A DNA stretch of 64,000 bases from assembly GCF_023502345.1 (NCBI RefSeq), contig NZ_JAMFLX010000022.1, forward strand, positions 18,804 to 82,803, read 5' to 3'. The translations under genes and the position numbers were made by a program. Positions 36,066 through 48,162 of this stretch are shown piece by piece. Source of the stretch: Parendozoicomonas callyspongiae. Its GTDB lineage: Bacteria > Pseudomonadota > Gammaproteobacteria > Pseudomonadales > Endozoicomonadaceae. Position 1 is the stretch's first letter, and each line of letters begins with the position of its first letter. The notes under the pieces were generated by a model. That model was not told the DNA's origin, did not search any database, and saw only the letters and a program-made list of their open reading frames with translations.

Positions 36066-37077
36066 ATGAAACCTGTTCTTCACTTTCTTCCATTAGCCCT
36101 TCCCATGATTGCCCTATCCATAAGCAGTCAGGCTCACCAGCACCGAAGTCATACGCCACCAGCCGAGGCTATATCAGCCTGCAACTATTCGTCAGAAGGA
36201 GACAGTTGTCAGATCTCAGGAAGAGGACGCTCCATAACAGGCATTTGCCGTACACCTCCAGGAAGCAATGAACTTGCATGTGTTCCCGAACGGCCCCGAT
36301 ATGGGTAATGGGTCAAATGGATCTGGCGGCTTAGGAGGCGGGATGCCCCCTGCGCGGGAGCACGATATTGTTCAAAGTGACGGCATACTCAGAACTCTTC
36401 CTGCCAATCCTGAAACAGAAGAAGAGATCACGCCTCTGCGTCTGCAGGATTTTGGCCTGGCAGTGAATGGTGTCCCTTTCGATCCGGGAGCTGCAGAATG
36501 GTACAAGGGAAACCGGCGCAGCGAATGGCAGTATGAACCAATGTCAGGTGCAATTCCCCTTGGCATAGATGCCAATATTGCTCATGTTCAGCCAACCGGT
36601 GCTTATCACTACCATGGCTTACCAGAACTTCTGCTTCTGAGCCTTGGGATTAACCAGAACTCCCACTCACCACTGGTCGGCTGGGCTGCTGATGGTTTCC
36701 CCATATACTCGCAATATGGCTACCAGAATCCCGACAACCCGAATTCTCCCATCGTGGAAATGACCTCAAGTTATGCACTGCGCAAGGGAGCAAGGCCATC
36801 TGGCGGTGATAACCCAGGCGGCCGCTACGACGGGACATTTGTTGCCGACTATGTTTATACGGCCGGCGCAGGAAATCTTGATGAATGCAATGGGCGATTC
36901 ACAGTCGCACCTGAGTTTCCTTATGGAACCTATGCCTACTTCCTGACAAAGAAGTGGCCAGTTATTCCCCGATGTTTCTGCGGCGAGCCTTCCGATGATT
37001 TCTCCAGGGGCCCGGTAGAAATCGCAGGTAAGAGAATGAAGGAGAGCGCAAGTTTGCGCTCTCTTCTGGTGCGTTAA
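36066..37077 (+). pseudogene. YHYH-domain protein gene interrupted by a frameshift
   Basis: The first frame from ATG 36066 begins with a signal peptide (MKPVLHFLPLALPMIALSIS) and a Cys-containing start (CNYSSEGDSCQISG ... GICRTPPGSNELACVPERP), then stops at 36306-36308. A second frame, usable from 36268, carries the domain: ANIAHVQPTGAYHYHGLPE with the YHYH signature, GWAADGFPIYSQYG, NLDECNGRF and YGTYAYFLTKKWPVIPR, ending at 37077. Signal peptide, Cys-rich part and domain are parts of one protein in this family, so the gene is broken by a shift between about 36268 and 36305. YHYH proteins are secreted, with unknown enzyme function. A sequencing error is possible. The TAA overlaps the stop of the next, convergent gene. 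Confidence 0.6.
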
Positions 37078-37817
37078 CGCTGATAGAATAACGTCACCTG
37101 ACTGCCGGAAGCTGGCTGCCCGGTCATCATATTAATGCGCTTGGTGATTTGAATGTTTGGCTTCTCCATCTGCGCTTTCAGTAGTTCCTTGGGCTGCTTC
37201 ACTTCCACCCCGGCACCTTTGATAAAGCTGATATCACCATTGCCATGACGATACTCCAGGAAGTCACCAACCTTGCCCCGGTAAAACTCTGCCATCTGTT
37301 TCATATCCATATCACTGACAAATACGGCTGCAGCCAAATTGACTTTCATGGCACCAACCTGACCGCCAATATCTTCCGGATACATATGATTAATCAGCTG
37401 ACTTTTTGGAGGAATGGGTAACGATATCTGGTCGGATCCCCGCTGGCTGGCCATTTGCTGAAGAGCTTTCGCCATATCCTGAAACCCGGCCCGGGCACCA
37501 ATCGGGCTGTTCATTTCAGCCTTGTTCTGGGCAATACAGCGTTGCTGAACAGACTGCGGGATACCCTTTTTTTCCAGACACTGTGAATACTTCTTTAACG
37601 CAACCTTAAACTGAGAAGATGAGATGTCATCATAGCTGGCAACCTGATCCCAGCATGCTTCGGTCACATCATAAAACTGATTATCAGAAAGACCCGAGCA
37701 TTCCGGATTGTATTCAAAGTAGTTGAATTCGCTTTCGTTGAAATAGTCTTCAAAAATCTGTGCCGAAGCGAGTGTACTCGCGAGCAGCATAATCAGGAAA
37801 ACTGCGATTCTTTTCAT
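37074..37817 (-). CDS. Secreted hypothetical protein
   Basis: The 247-residue protein has a clear signal peptide (MKRIAVFLIMLLASTLASAQ, cleavage after SASA or ASA). The mature part has an acidic aromatic start (IFEDYFNESEFNYFEYNPEC), then a helical region with four cysteines in two pairs (C40...C57, C81...C95), which may form disulfides, a Gln/Met-rich helix (DMAKALQQMASQRGSDQ) and a beta-rich C-terminus. No domain is recognised. It is probably periplasmic. The stop codon overlaps that of the YHYH gene. Start ATG has no strong ribosome binding site visible, but the signal peptide fixes it. Confidence 0.7.
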   Translation of the reverse strand: MKRIAVFLIMLLASTLASAQIFEDYFNESEFNYFEYNPECSGLSDNQFYDVTEACWDQVASYDDISSSQFKVALKKYSQCLEKKGIPQSVQQRCIAQNKAEMNSPIGARAGFQDMAKALQQMASQRGSDQISLPIPPKSQLINHMYPEDIGGQVGAMKVNLAAAVFVSDMDMKQMAEFYRGKVGDFLEYRHGNGDISFIKGAGVEVKQPKELLKAQMEKPNIQITKRINMMTGQPASGSQVTLFYQR

Positions 37818-38207
37818 TGTTATTATTTCCAGTTATCTAAGAACTGCTGTTTTAGTTAGCGCGTTTTTGTAGTTATAAAAATCCCACAGAATTATATGCT
37901 CGTGACACATTAAAAAGCGAGGCTTCAGCAATACTTTCAGGACTGTGCTTTTCGAACATCTCCATCATCGTGTCCTTGAAACCGCTTTTGTCCTTGGCTG
38001 TACTTTTCAAAATGAGACAGATCTTTATCTTCCTGCATGGCATACCAGAGACTTGGCCAGACAGTTTGCAATAACAGTACGTTTCAAGGTACTGAAATGT
38101 AGACGCAATAAGGGTTGGAGGGAGTTGCAAGGAATGAGGGGGGATAAGTAAGGTAAGGGAGGAGGCTCCGACAGAATACAGTTGCTCAGTCTGTCGGAGC
38201 AGTATGT
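37818..38207. other. Region between the secreted protein and fadH
   Basis: About 390 bases. A minus-strand frame at 37873-38130 (85 codons) has a helical end, but no ribosome binding site and no family; it may be a small gene or a relic. Nothing else is supported. Confidence 0.35.
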
Positions 38208-40355
<2,148 letters not shown>

Positions 40356-40389
40356 TTATAAAAGACAGTGCTCTTTTAGAGAGAGGTGA

Positions 40390-40438
40390 GAAAAGAAAAA
40401 ACCTGCAACCGACCAAGCTCCTAAGAGTCGATTGCAGG
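40390..40438 (-). terminator. Terminator of the DedA/reductase fusion gene
   Basis: On the minus strand a 12-bp stem with one mismatch (CCTGCAATCGAC against GTCGGTTGCAGG) encloses a 13-base loop and is followed by TTTTTTCTTTTC. It lies beyond the stop of the fusion gene. Confidence 0.75.
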
Positions 40439-40480
40439 TGAGGGGAAGCTCAACCAGATTTGTTAGCGTTTTGGGTCAGA

Positions 40481-42604
40481 TTATTCTCCGCGATTCCAGG
40501 CATGGAACCTGGCCAGGAATTTCATAGCTTTCTCGGGCACATGGGCTTTCTTCCATTCACCGGCAGCATACTTATTGGTTTCTGACAATGTTGGGTAGAT
40601 ATGGATGGTGCCGAGAATCTTGTTCAGGCCCAGTCCATGCTTCATGGCAGTAATGTATTCAGTAATCAGCTCACCCGCGTGGTAACCGACAATGGTGCAG
40701 CCCAGAATCTTGTCTTTACCGGGTACAGTCAGCACCTTAATAAAGCCTTTGGCTTCACCATCAGCCATGGCACGATCCAGATCATCAATGCCGAACTTGG
40801 TGACTTCATACTTGATACCCTGTTCTTTCGCTTCCTGTTCGCTCAGGCCTACGCGGGCAACTTCTGGGTCGATGAAAGTAGCCCATGGCATCACTGAGTA
40901 GTCCACTTTAAACTTCTTGAAACGACCAAAAAGGGCGTTAACTGCGGCATACCAGGCCTGGTGAGCTGCAGCGTGGGTAAACTGGTAAGGACCGGCCACA
41001 TCACCACATGCGTAGATGTTGGGGTACTTGGTCTGCAGGTAATCGTTAACCTCGATAGTGCCATTAGGCGCAGTTTCGATACCCAGCTTTTCAATGCCAA
41101 GTGATGCAGTGTTCGCTTTACGGCCGAGGGCCAGCAAGGCTACATCAAACTCGATAGTTTTGGTTTCACCGTCATGCTTGGCTTCCAGCCACTGACGGTC
41201 ACCTTCTTTATGGAATGCGACAGCGTCATAACCGACCCGAAGATCAATACCATCCTTACGAAACTGTTCCATCACAACCTCTGCCACGTCTTCATCTTCA
41301 CGGGGCAGGATACGGTTGGAACGGTCAACCTGGGTCACTTTAATGCCAAGACGGTTGAAGGCCTGGGCCAGTTCTGAACCGATTGGACCGCCACCCAGCA
41401 CCAGCATACGTTCAGGCTTGTCACGCAGACCCCAGATAGTGTCGGAGGTGTAGTAAGTGATGTCTTCAATGCCAGGAATAGGTGGAACAAACGGGCGACC
41501 ACCGCTGGCAATAATAATGTTCCTGGCGGTAATGGTTTCGTTCCCGGTTTTCACCTCCCAGGGAGAGACAATTTCAGCCTTGCCCTGAATGCAGTCGACA
41601 CCCAGACCGCTGTAGCGTTCAACAGAATCGTGTGGTTCAACCTGCTTGATCACAGACTGGACACGTTCCATCACGGCTTTGAAATCAACTTCAGCCTGAA
41701 CATTTTTGATACCGAATTCGTCGGCACGGTGTATGTAGTGATTGATGCGTGAAGAACGAATCAGAGCTTTACTGGGAACGCAACCGGTATTCAGGCAGTC
41801 ACCACCCATCTGATGCTTCTCAATCAGAGAGACTTTGGCTTTAACTGCCGCAGCGATATAAGCACTTACCAGACCGCCTGAGCCAGCACCAATGACAGCA
41901 ATGTTGGTATCAAACTTGGTTGGCTTGGTATGACCCTCATAAACCTTCTTTGCCTGAATCGCTCCCATAATACTGCGGGCAATCCATGGGAATACCGCAA
42001 GTAAAACAAAGGAGAAAATCAAACCAGGTGTCAGGATGCCGGAGACAGAAAACTCATCAACCTGTCCCAGTTGAGCACCGGCGTTTACGTAAACAGCTGT
42101 TCCCGCCAGCATGCCAATCTGGCTGACCCAGTAAAATGTTACGGCACGGATTTTAGTCAGGCCCATTGCCAGGTTGATCACCATAAAAGGCACGGCAGGA
42201 ATCAGGCGCAGGCTGAACAGGTAGAAGGGACCGTCCTTTTCAACGCCATCATTAATAGTTTTCAAGTAGCTGCCAAACTTGCTTTGTACCCAGTCACGCA
42301 GCAGAGTCCGGGAAACCAGCATGGCCAGTGTCGCGCCAATAGTGCTGGCAAATGAGATGATTAACAGGCCCTGTGCAAGACCAAAGAGCGCACCGCCAAA
42401 CAGAGTCATAACCGTGGCGATAGGAAGGGATAAAGCTGTGACAACAACATAAATGCTAAAGAAAACGGCAGCAGTCAGTAGAGGACTTTCTGATTTGAGT
42501 TGGTTGAAGAAGTCAAAAGTCAGGTACTGTTCCAGCCCCAGCCCAAAGAAAGCAGCCAAGGCTGCGGCAACAATAGCCAGCAGCAGAATTTTAGTGTTAC
42601 GCAT
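40481..42604 (-). CDS. DedA/VTT membrane domain fused to a FAD-dependent disulfide reductase-like enzyme
   Basis: The 707-residue protein has two parts. Residues about 1-230 form a DedA/TVP38 (VTT) membrane domain with several helices (VFFSIYVVVTALSLPIATVMTL, FGGALFGLAQG, SLRLIPAVPFMVINLAMGL with the family's R-x-x-P-x-x-P-like segment). Residues about 240-707 are a complete pyridine-nucleotide disulfide oxidoreductase: FAD motif IAVIGAGSGGLVSAYIAA, redox pair GGDCLNTGCVPSKAL, NAD motif LVLGGGPIGSELAQAF, ACGDVAGPYQFTHAA and the dimer-interface HIYPTLSET. It resembles mercuric reductase and dihydrolipoamide dehydrogenase, but no mercury-binding C-terminal Cys pair is seen. ATG 42604 (MRNTKILLLAI) is chosen over 42703, which adds 33 hydrophilic residues. 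The fusion suggests a membrane-bound thiol or quinone redox enzyme; substrate unknown. Confidence 0.85.
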   Translation of the reverse strand: MRNTKILLLAIVAAALAAFFGLGLEQYLTFDFFNQLKSESPLLTAAVFFSIYVVVTALSLPIATVMTLFGGALFGLAQGLLIISFASTIGATLAMLVSRTLLRDWVQSKFGSYLKTINDGVEKDGPFYLFSLRLIPAVPFMVINLAMGLTKIRAVTFYWVSQIGMLAGTAVYVNAGAQLGQVDEFSVSGILTPGLIFSFVLLAVFPWIARSIMGAIQAKKVYEGHTKPTKFDTNIAVIGAGSGGLVSAYIAAAVKAKVSLIEKHQMGGDCLNTGCVPSKALIRSSRINHYIHRADEFGIKNVQAEVDFKAVMERVQSVIKQVEPHDSVERYSGLGVDCIQGKAEIVSPWEVKTGNETITARNIIIASGGRPFVPPIPGIEDITYYTSDTIWGLRDKPERMLVLGGGPIGSELAQAFNRLGIKVTQVDRSNRILPREDEDVAEVVMEQFRKDGIDLRVGYDAVAFHKEGDRQWLEAKHDGETKTIEFDVALLALGRKANTASLGIEKLGIETAPNGTIEVNDYLQTKYPNIYACGDVAGPYQFTHAAAHQAWYAAVNALFGRFKKFKVDYSVMPWATFIDPEVARVGLSEQEAKEQGIKYEVTKFGIDDLDRAMADGEAKGFIKVLTVPGKDKILGCTIVGYHAGELITEYITAMKHGLGLNKILGTIHIYPTLSETNKYAAGEWKKAHVPEKAMKFLARFHAWNRGE

Positions 42605-42774
42605 GAGCAGAGCTTCCAGGAGTTTCGTTCTTTGTATCAGGATACGCCCTGCATCGGCATTTGGATTCAGTTTTTTATCGCGGACATTTGATATGTAACA
42701 CAAAAACAGCTAACTGCAGTCAATACACGGTTTTGTTGTATTGTTACTACTGTTATTACATGCCCTGAGACCTC

Positions 42775-44130
42775 TTAGCAAGACATGTCCTCAGAATCTG
42801 TAACAGCGTCCCCGGAATATTTTTCAAGATCCCAAAGTCTCGTGCTGCCATCCCAGGAACCTGTAATTATCTTGGCACTGGGCAATGAAGTGATGCATCT
42901 TACGAAATCATTGTTACCAGTAAGAGTCGTAATACACCGGGAACCTTCAGGTTTGTCAGGATTCCATATCTTTACGTTGCAATCCCAGGAACCAGAGGCT
43001 ATCAGTCCATTCGGCAGAAGAGTAAGGCTTGATATGTTTCCAGTGTGCCCTTTCAGTATGGCGAGACACTGGTATTGTTCATTCACCCGCCCCCAAACTT
43101 TTGGAGTACTATCCCAGCTAGAGCTAGATACAAAATTCCCGTTAGGCAGAGTGATGAGTCTATTTATCCAGCATTGTCCTCGTGTATGTCCCTGTGTATG
43201 TCCCTGTGTAAAGAAGCACTGATAACCTTCAGTACCTTTTCCCCAAACTTTCAATATGCCATCCCAGGAACCGGACACGAACCGCCCTTCGGGCAAGGGA
43301 GTAAGTTGTCGTACACAGCCCGTATCCTTTTGCAGTTTAGAAACAGATTGATAGCCTGCAGGCTCCCAAATTATCAGGCTTTCAGTAGAGGCGGACACAA
43401 GGTTTCCGTCAGATAAAAGGATAACATCGTGCACACTGGACTCATGGTCACTCAGGGTAGCGGTGCAAGAGTACCCGTTAGGGCTTTGTTTCCAGACTTT
43501 CAACGTGTGGTCGTCACAAGAGGAAACGAAGCTTCCATCGCTCAGTGGAAGGAGACAAGTTATATTGCGTTTGTGCCCCTCCAGGCAGGCAACACAGCTT
43601 CCTCCCTCCGTTCCTAGATTCCAGATGTTTACTGTGTGATTGCAGCCGCCGGTGACTACCAACCCATTGCTCAATGTTGTGATGCATGTGATGCTGCAGA
43701 ATTCTGTGTCTCTTATTTGTTCTGTCAGGGTATAAAGCAACACCTGCCCTTTTGGTTTAGTCGGATCACAAACTTTTATAGTGCTATCATCAGAGCCGAT
43801 CACTACCTTTCCGTCGGTCAGTGTCGTGATACACTCCACCGGGTTTGGGCGTTGAAGCAGAATTTTATTTCTCGATAGTACGGCGGTGTTTTTCACTGTC
43901 TCCGGCAATGCATCCCCATCAAGGTGTTGGAAAGAGTATTCAAGGTTTTTTATATCCCTTTCAGAAAGATCTGTGCCAGTTACCGACATGTTCTCCGGTG
44001 ATGGAGATCGGAGTGTTGGTAAGAATTTTTTAGAACCTTGTTCATCTTCCTGTTCAAGGCTAAGGGGTGAAGATCTTTTACGCGAAGAGACACAGTATGA
44101 GCTGCCGAAGTCCATGTTTTTTAATTCCAT
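42775..44130 (-). CDS. WD40 repeat protein, probable seven-bladed propeller
   Basis: The 451-residue protein starts with a 75-residue hydrophilic part rich in Ser/Arg/Lys (SSRKRSSPLSLEQEDEQGSKK) and then seven to eight WD40 repeats of about 45 residues. Typical units are GHKRNITCLLPLSDGSFVSS, SGSWDGILKVWGKGTEG, GHTGNISSLTLLPNGLIASG and GSWDGSTRLWDLEKYSG. The DGxxVSGSWDxxxKVW pattern is very regular, and blades around residues 130-440 are complete. There is no signal peptide or membrane segment. Regular WD40 repeats are eukaryotic-like and often bind other proteins. The gene lies beside the ubiquitin-protease-like gene, with the same direction and 171 bases apart, so the two may work together or be co-acquired. 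The product is likely a scaffold; no enzymatic residues are seen. Confidence 0.78.
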   Translation of the reverse strand: MELKNMDFGSSYCVSSRKRSSPLSLEQEDEQGSKKFLPTLRSPSPENMSVTGTDLSERDIKNLEYSFQHLDGDALPETVKNTAVLSRNKILLQRPNPVECITTLTDGKVVIGSDDSTIKVCDPTKPKGQVLLYTLTEQIRDTEFCSITCITTLSNGLVVTGGCNHTVNIWNLGTEGGSCVACLEGHKRNITCLLPLSDGSFVSSCDDHTLKVWKQSPNGYSCTATLSDHESSVHDVILLSDGNLVSASTESLIIWEPAGYQSVSKLQKDTGCVRQLTPLPEGRFVSGSWDGILKVWGKGTEGYQCFFTQGHTQGHTRGQCWINRLITLPNGNFVSSSSWDSTPKVWGRVNEQYQCLAILKGHTGNISSLTLLPNGLIASGSWDCNVKIWNPDKPEGSRCITTLTGNNDFVRCITSLPSAKIITGSWDGSTRLWDLEKYSGDAVTDSEDMSC

Positions 44131-44301
44131 ACGGTGGTTAATCTAACAACTTTGATACGAAAGCCATAGTATGGTTCTTGTGTTGTTACTCATTCAGACA
44201 AGCTGGATGGAATGCGTGACAACTTCTGAGTAAGAAAGTGCTACCAAAATAGAAGAGAGAAACTGACTGGAGATTCACGTTGGAATCAACTCCACTGAGT
44301 G

Positions 44302-46926
44302 TCACAAATCAGCGCGAACGTAGTTGAGTAAGTATGGATCCTTGTGGGTGTGGTGCATATAGCTTAATAGTGTATCTACTGGAGAAGTGCTTACACCGGC
44401 TGTTGGAACAATCTCATGAACCTGATTTCTTATATCGTCATGTAGCATGACGCGCCCTTCTTTAATTGTAGCCGTCGTATAATGTCCGCCCTGCATTGAG
44501 CTGCCTGAATGCATAACGACACTGTTGAGTCTCATGTTAATGAATTGCGAAGAGCCATCAGGGGAGAAAACTTCAACACGCAGGGTATCTTTTCCTGGAC
44601 CAGCTAACAGGTGGCGGCTGACGGCATTAATTTTTCTTAGGGCTGCGGTCGTAGGGTTAACTTGGATTTGCTCAAACAGTACAGCCTGGAAATTCAAGTG
44701 AGTGATTTCGGATGGGTTTGGGTGGGAAATTCTAAGCGACGAGTAACTGGGTACAGTTCCACCAATTCCCAGCCCTTCAGGTATCCTGTGGCCAGCATCT
44801 TCCAGTTCTTGGGCTGATACAAATACTGCCTCATCACCTTCCAGAAACTCGGGTGTCTGGCGGTGACTCATGAGTCCGGAATAATCCTGAATATTATGGG
44901 ATTTATAGACATTTTCCTCTCTGGGAAAATGAATAGTAGTGATGTTTTGCCAGGCTGCTTCATTGGTTATTCGAGGGTATTCCTGACCATTTATAAGGTG
45001 AACATAGTGACGCTGCTGTTGTAGATGAGAAGCAGCATTCACTTCTATTCCCAATATATTCTGAAGCGCCATGTAAAACTCATGTGCATCCTGCTGAATT
45101 AAAGCGCTTTGACCGCCAAACAATGGTTGGAGCCCTGGGCTGTAAGCGTGAGCATAATCTCTGGCATTTATAAAAAAACGATTACGCAGCTCGGCAAGCT
45201 CATCTGGAGAAAGGCGGTTTCTCAAGCCCCTCATAAGCTCGACAAAACTTCTTCTCACAAGATTTGACGTATTCCTGAAAGCTTCTGACCTGTTCACAGC
45301 AAAATACCGTCCTTCCAGAATTCCATTCAGTTCGTCATCAGTTAATGAACTTGCCATATAACTGAAAACTGAATCCTGAAAACAGCTGTTTCCAGTATTC
45401 TTTAATGAAGCGGTTTGGGTTGGAACAAGAGCAAACCTAACATCTTTGGAAAATTTCCCGGGCAGTACTTTGAGGATGGCCTGTTCCGCAGGAGAAAGTG
45501 GCACGGCACCAGTAAGCCAGTCCTTTAGACCGCCCAAAACATTTCTTCCTGGTGGTGTGATTCCACCCTGGCCGTAACCCTGCTTCTGCCCGTCACCGGA
45601 GCCGAACCAGCCTGCACCGAATAAACCTGTCCCTGCAGTAAACTGTGTTGGACCAATGCCAATAGTCCCCATTCCTTTGAGTAACAGCCTGTCTGTGCCG
45701 TAATACACGGCAGCATAAGGAAGAAGCGTAAGAATATCCGTTAGCCATGGAGATACTCTACGCACAACGGGTTTGGACAGGTTTGGAGTGCTTTTGGAAA
45801 GTTGTGTCAGTGTCGTAGGGCGGGCATATAAGTACAGAGGCTCATTTGAGCTCGTCAGCAAGGGGGACTGTGACCCTTTTTCTATATCGGAAAACCAGGC
45901 TAATACCATTGAGCACAGGTTATTTTTACACGGTAACAGGGGAACCAGAAAACGATGATCCACCTGTTTTCCTTTCAATAGAGGCAGGTTGTATAACCCG
46001 GTAGGTTTGTAACGTAACCGGATATGACTCCTGTCCTCAAATTCGGGAGTCAGGTGTCCTGTCGGGCAGATCCCCGTCCCAATGCTGCCCTGGTAGAAGC
46101 ATGTAAGCACTTCATTGATCTGGTTTAGCCCTGTGGGTTGGAAGAAGGACAGCAATGCTGGCAACCCCTGGCTTTTCAGTCTGGCGGAGAGAATTTCTCC
46201 CCATTGTGGGATTTCGATACTGACCTTAGTGGTATCTGGCAGCCAGAACCTGAGTTCAACAGGAGAAAACTTACCTTCCCAATAGAGTTCCACACGGTCG
46301 ATCTGTAGAAAATTGATGAGTTGATTTAATGTCACCAATGGATATTGCAGAGTTGTCTTGTGTGTTTTCAGCTCATGTCTGTCGGAATATTGTTTAAAAG
46401 CCTGTAGCGCCGAGCGTATTTCAATTTTCTGGGAAGCAATGGAGTACTCGAAGAAAATTGAAAGCTGGTTTGCAAGACTTTGATGGTCGACGATTCTGAC
46501 GGGGTAACGCCTGGTGTGAAACCGGTTGTCACTGATAGCTTCAAAAGTCCTTTTTCCAGTCATTGCAGGCCATACCAGCATGGGAATTGTTGTCATCACT
46601 TTTGCTGCCAGACTGTTTGTATCATAACCCATCAGATCTGGAACTCTGCCAAGCAGGGCTGCAAATGCCGCAGCTACACTCACCATTCCCAAGTGACGCA
46701 CCATTTTGTGGTCTTCAAAAACCAGATGGGAATTTTTGCTGAGCATAAGGTGGGTATCTGAGCCGTACTCCCTGTACCAGCCTGGATTGGAGGTGCTCAG
46801 CTCAGGGGTATTTTCATAACTGGGGTCATCTACAATGGCTTGTCCGGTGTCAGAGTGCCCTTGAGCCCTTGCCGCAAGAAGAAAGAAGAAAATGGCAAAT
46901 ATGAGAAAATACCGGGCTGCGGGCAT
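44302..46926 (-). CDS. Secreted ubiquitin-specific-protease (USP)-like protein
   Basis: The 874-residue protein begins with a signal peptide (MPAARYFLIFAIFFFLLAARAQG, cleavage near residue 23). Residues 30-500 have no recognised domain. They contain one hydrophobic stretch near residues 75-110 and a Gly-rich linker near 440-475. The C-terminal part from about 510 looks like a USP/UCH peptidase. Its Cys box is KNTGNSCFQDSVFSYM with Cys515 (compare GNTCYMNS in eukaryotes), followed by IQQDAHEFYMALQN at 610-624 and the His box SMQGGHYTTATIKEG with His815, then HDDIRNQV at 829-836. All three motifs are in the right order with normal spacing. It should cleave ubiquitin or a ubiquitin-like tag in a host cell, since bacteria lack ubiquitin. 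The signal peptide fits type II or outer-membrane export. Confidence 0.8.
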   Translation of the reverse strand: MPAARYFLIFAIFFFLLAARAQGHSDTGQAIVDDPSYENTPELSTSNPGWYREYGSDTHLMLSKNSHLVFEDHKMVRHLGMVSVAAAFAALLGRVPDLMGYDTNSLAAKVMTTIPMLVWPAMTGKRTFEAISDNRFHTRRYPVRIVDHQSLANQLSIFFEYSIASQKIEIRSALQAFKQYSDRHELKTHKTTLQYPLVTLNQLINFLQIDRVELYWEGKFSPVELRFWLPDTTKVSIEIPQWGEILSARLKSQGLPALLSFFQPTGLNQINEVLTCFYQGSIGTGICPTGHLTPEFEDRSHIRLRYKPTGLYNLPLLKGKQVDHRFLVPLLPCKNNLCSMVLAWFSDIEKGSQSPLLTSSNEPLYLYARPTTLTQLSKSTPNLSKPVVRRVSPWLTDILTLLPYAAVYYGTDRLLLKGMGTIGIGPTQFTAGTGLFGAGWFGSGDGQKQGYGQGGITPPGRNVLGGLKDWLTGAVPLSPAEQAILKVLPGKFSKDVRFALVPTQTASLKNTGNSCFQDSVFSYMASSLTDDELNGILEGRYFAVNRSEAFRNTSNLVRRSFVELMRGLRNRLSPDELAELRNRFFINARDYAHAYSPGLQPLFGGQSALIQQDAHEFYMALQNILGIEVNAASHLQQQRHYVHLINGQEYPRITNEAAWQNITTIHFPREENVYKSHNIQDYSGLMSHRQTPEFLEGDEAVFVSAQELEDAGHRIPEGLGIGGTVPSYSSLRISHPNPSEITHLNFQAVLFEQIQVNPTTAALRKINAVSRHLLAGPGKDTLRVEVFSPDGSSQFINMRLNSVVMHSGSSMQGGHYTTATIKEGRVMLHDDIRNQVHEIVPTAGVSTSPVDTLLSYMHHTHKDPYLLNYVRADL

Positions 46927-47062
46927 TCATTATTATCCGTTAGTCCAAAGAAGCATAAAAGTAGCAGGCTTCTTGAGCGAATCCGGTTTAGATACAAACC
47001 GAAACAGGTCATAATATGTGTAATATGAAGGTGCTCAGGCTCTTCTCGAAGTTAAGGAGTAA

Positions 47063-48070
<1,008 letters not shown>

Positions 48071-48162
48071 ATCTAATATTTAATGGGGCAGCAGATCTGA
48101 AGCCATAAGTGTCTGTTCGATCAGAGTTTGTGGCTTCAGGCGAAAAGTAGAGGGAATTGTTT

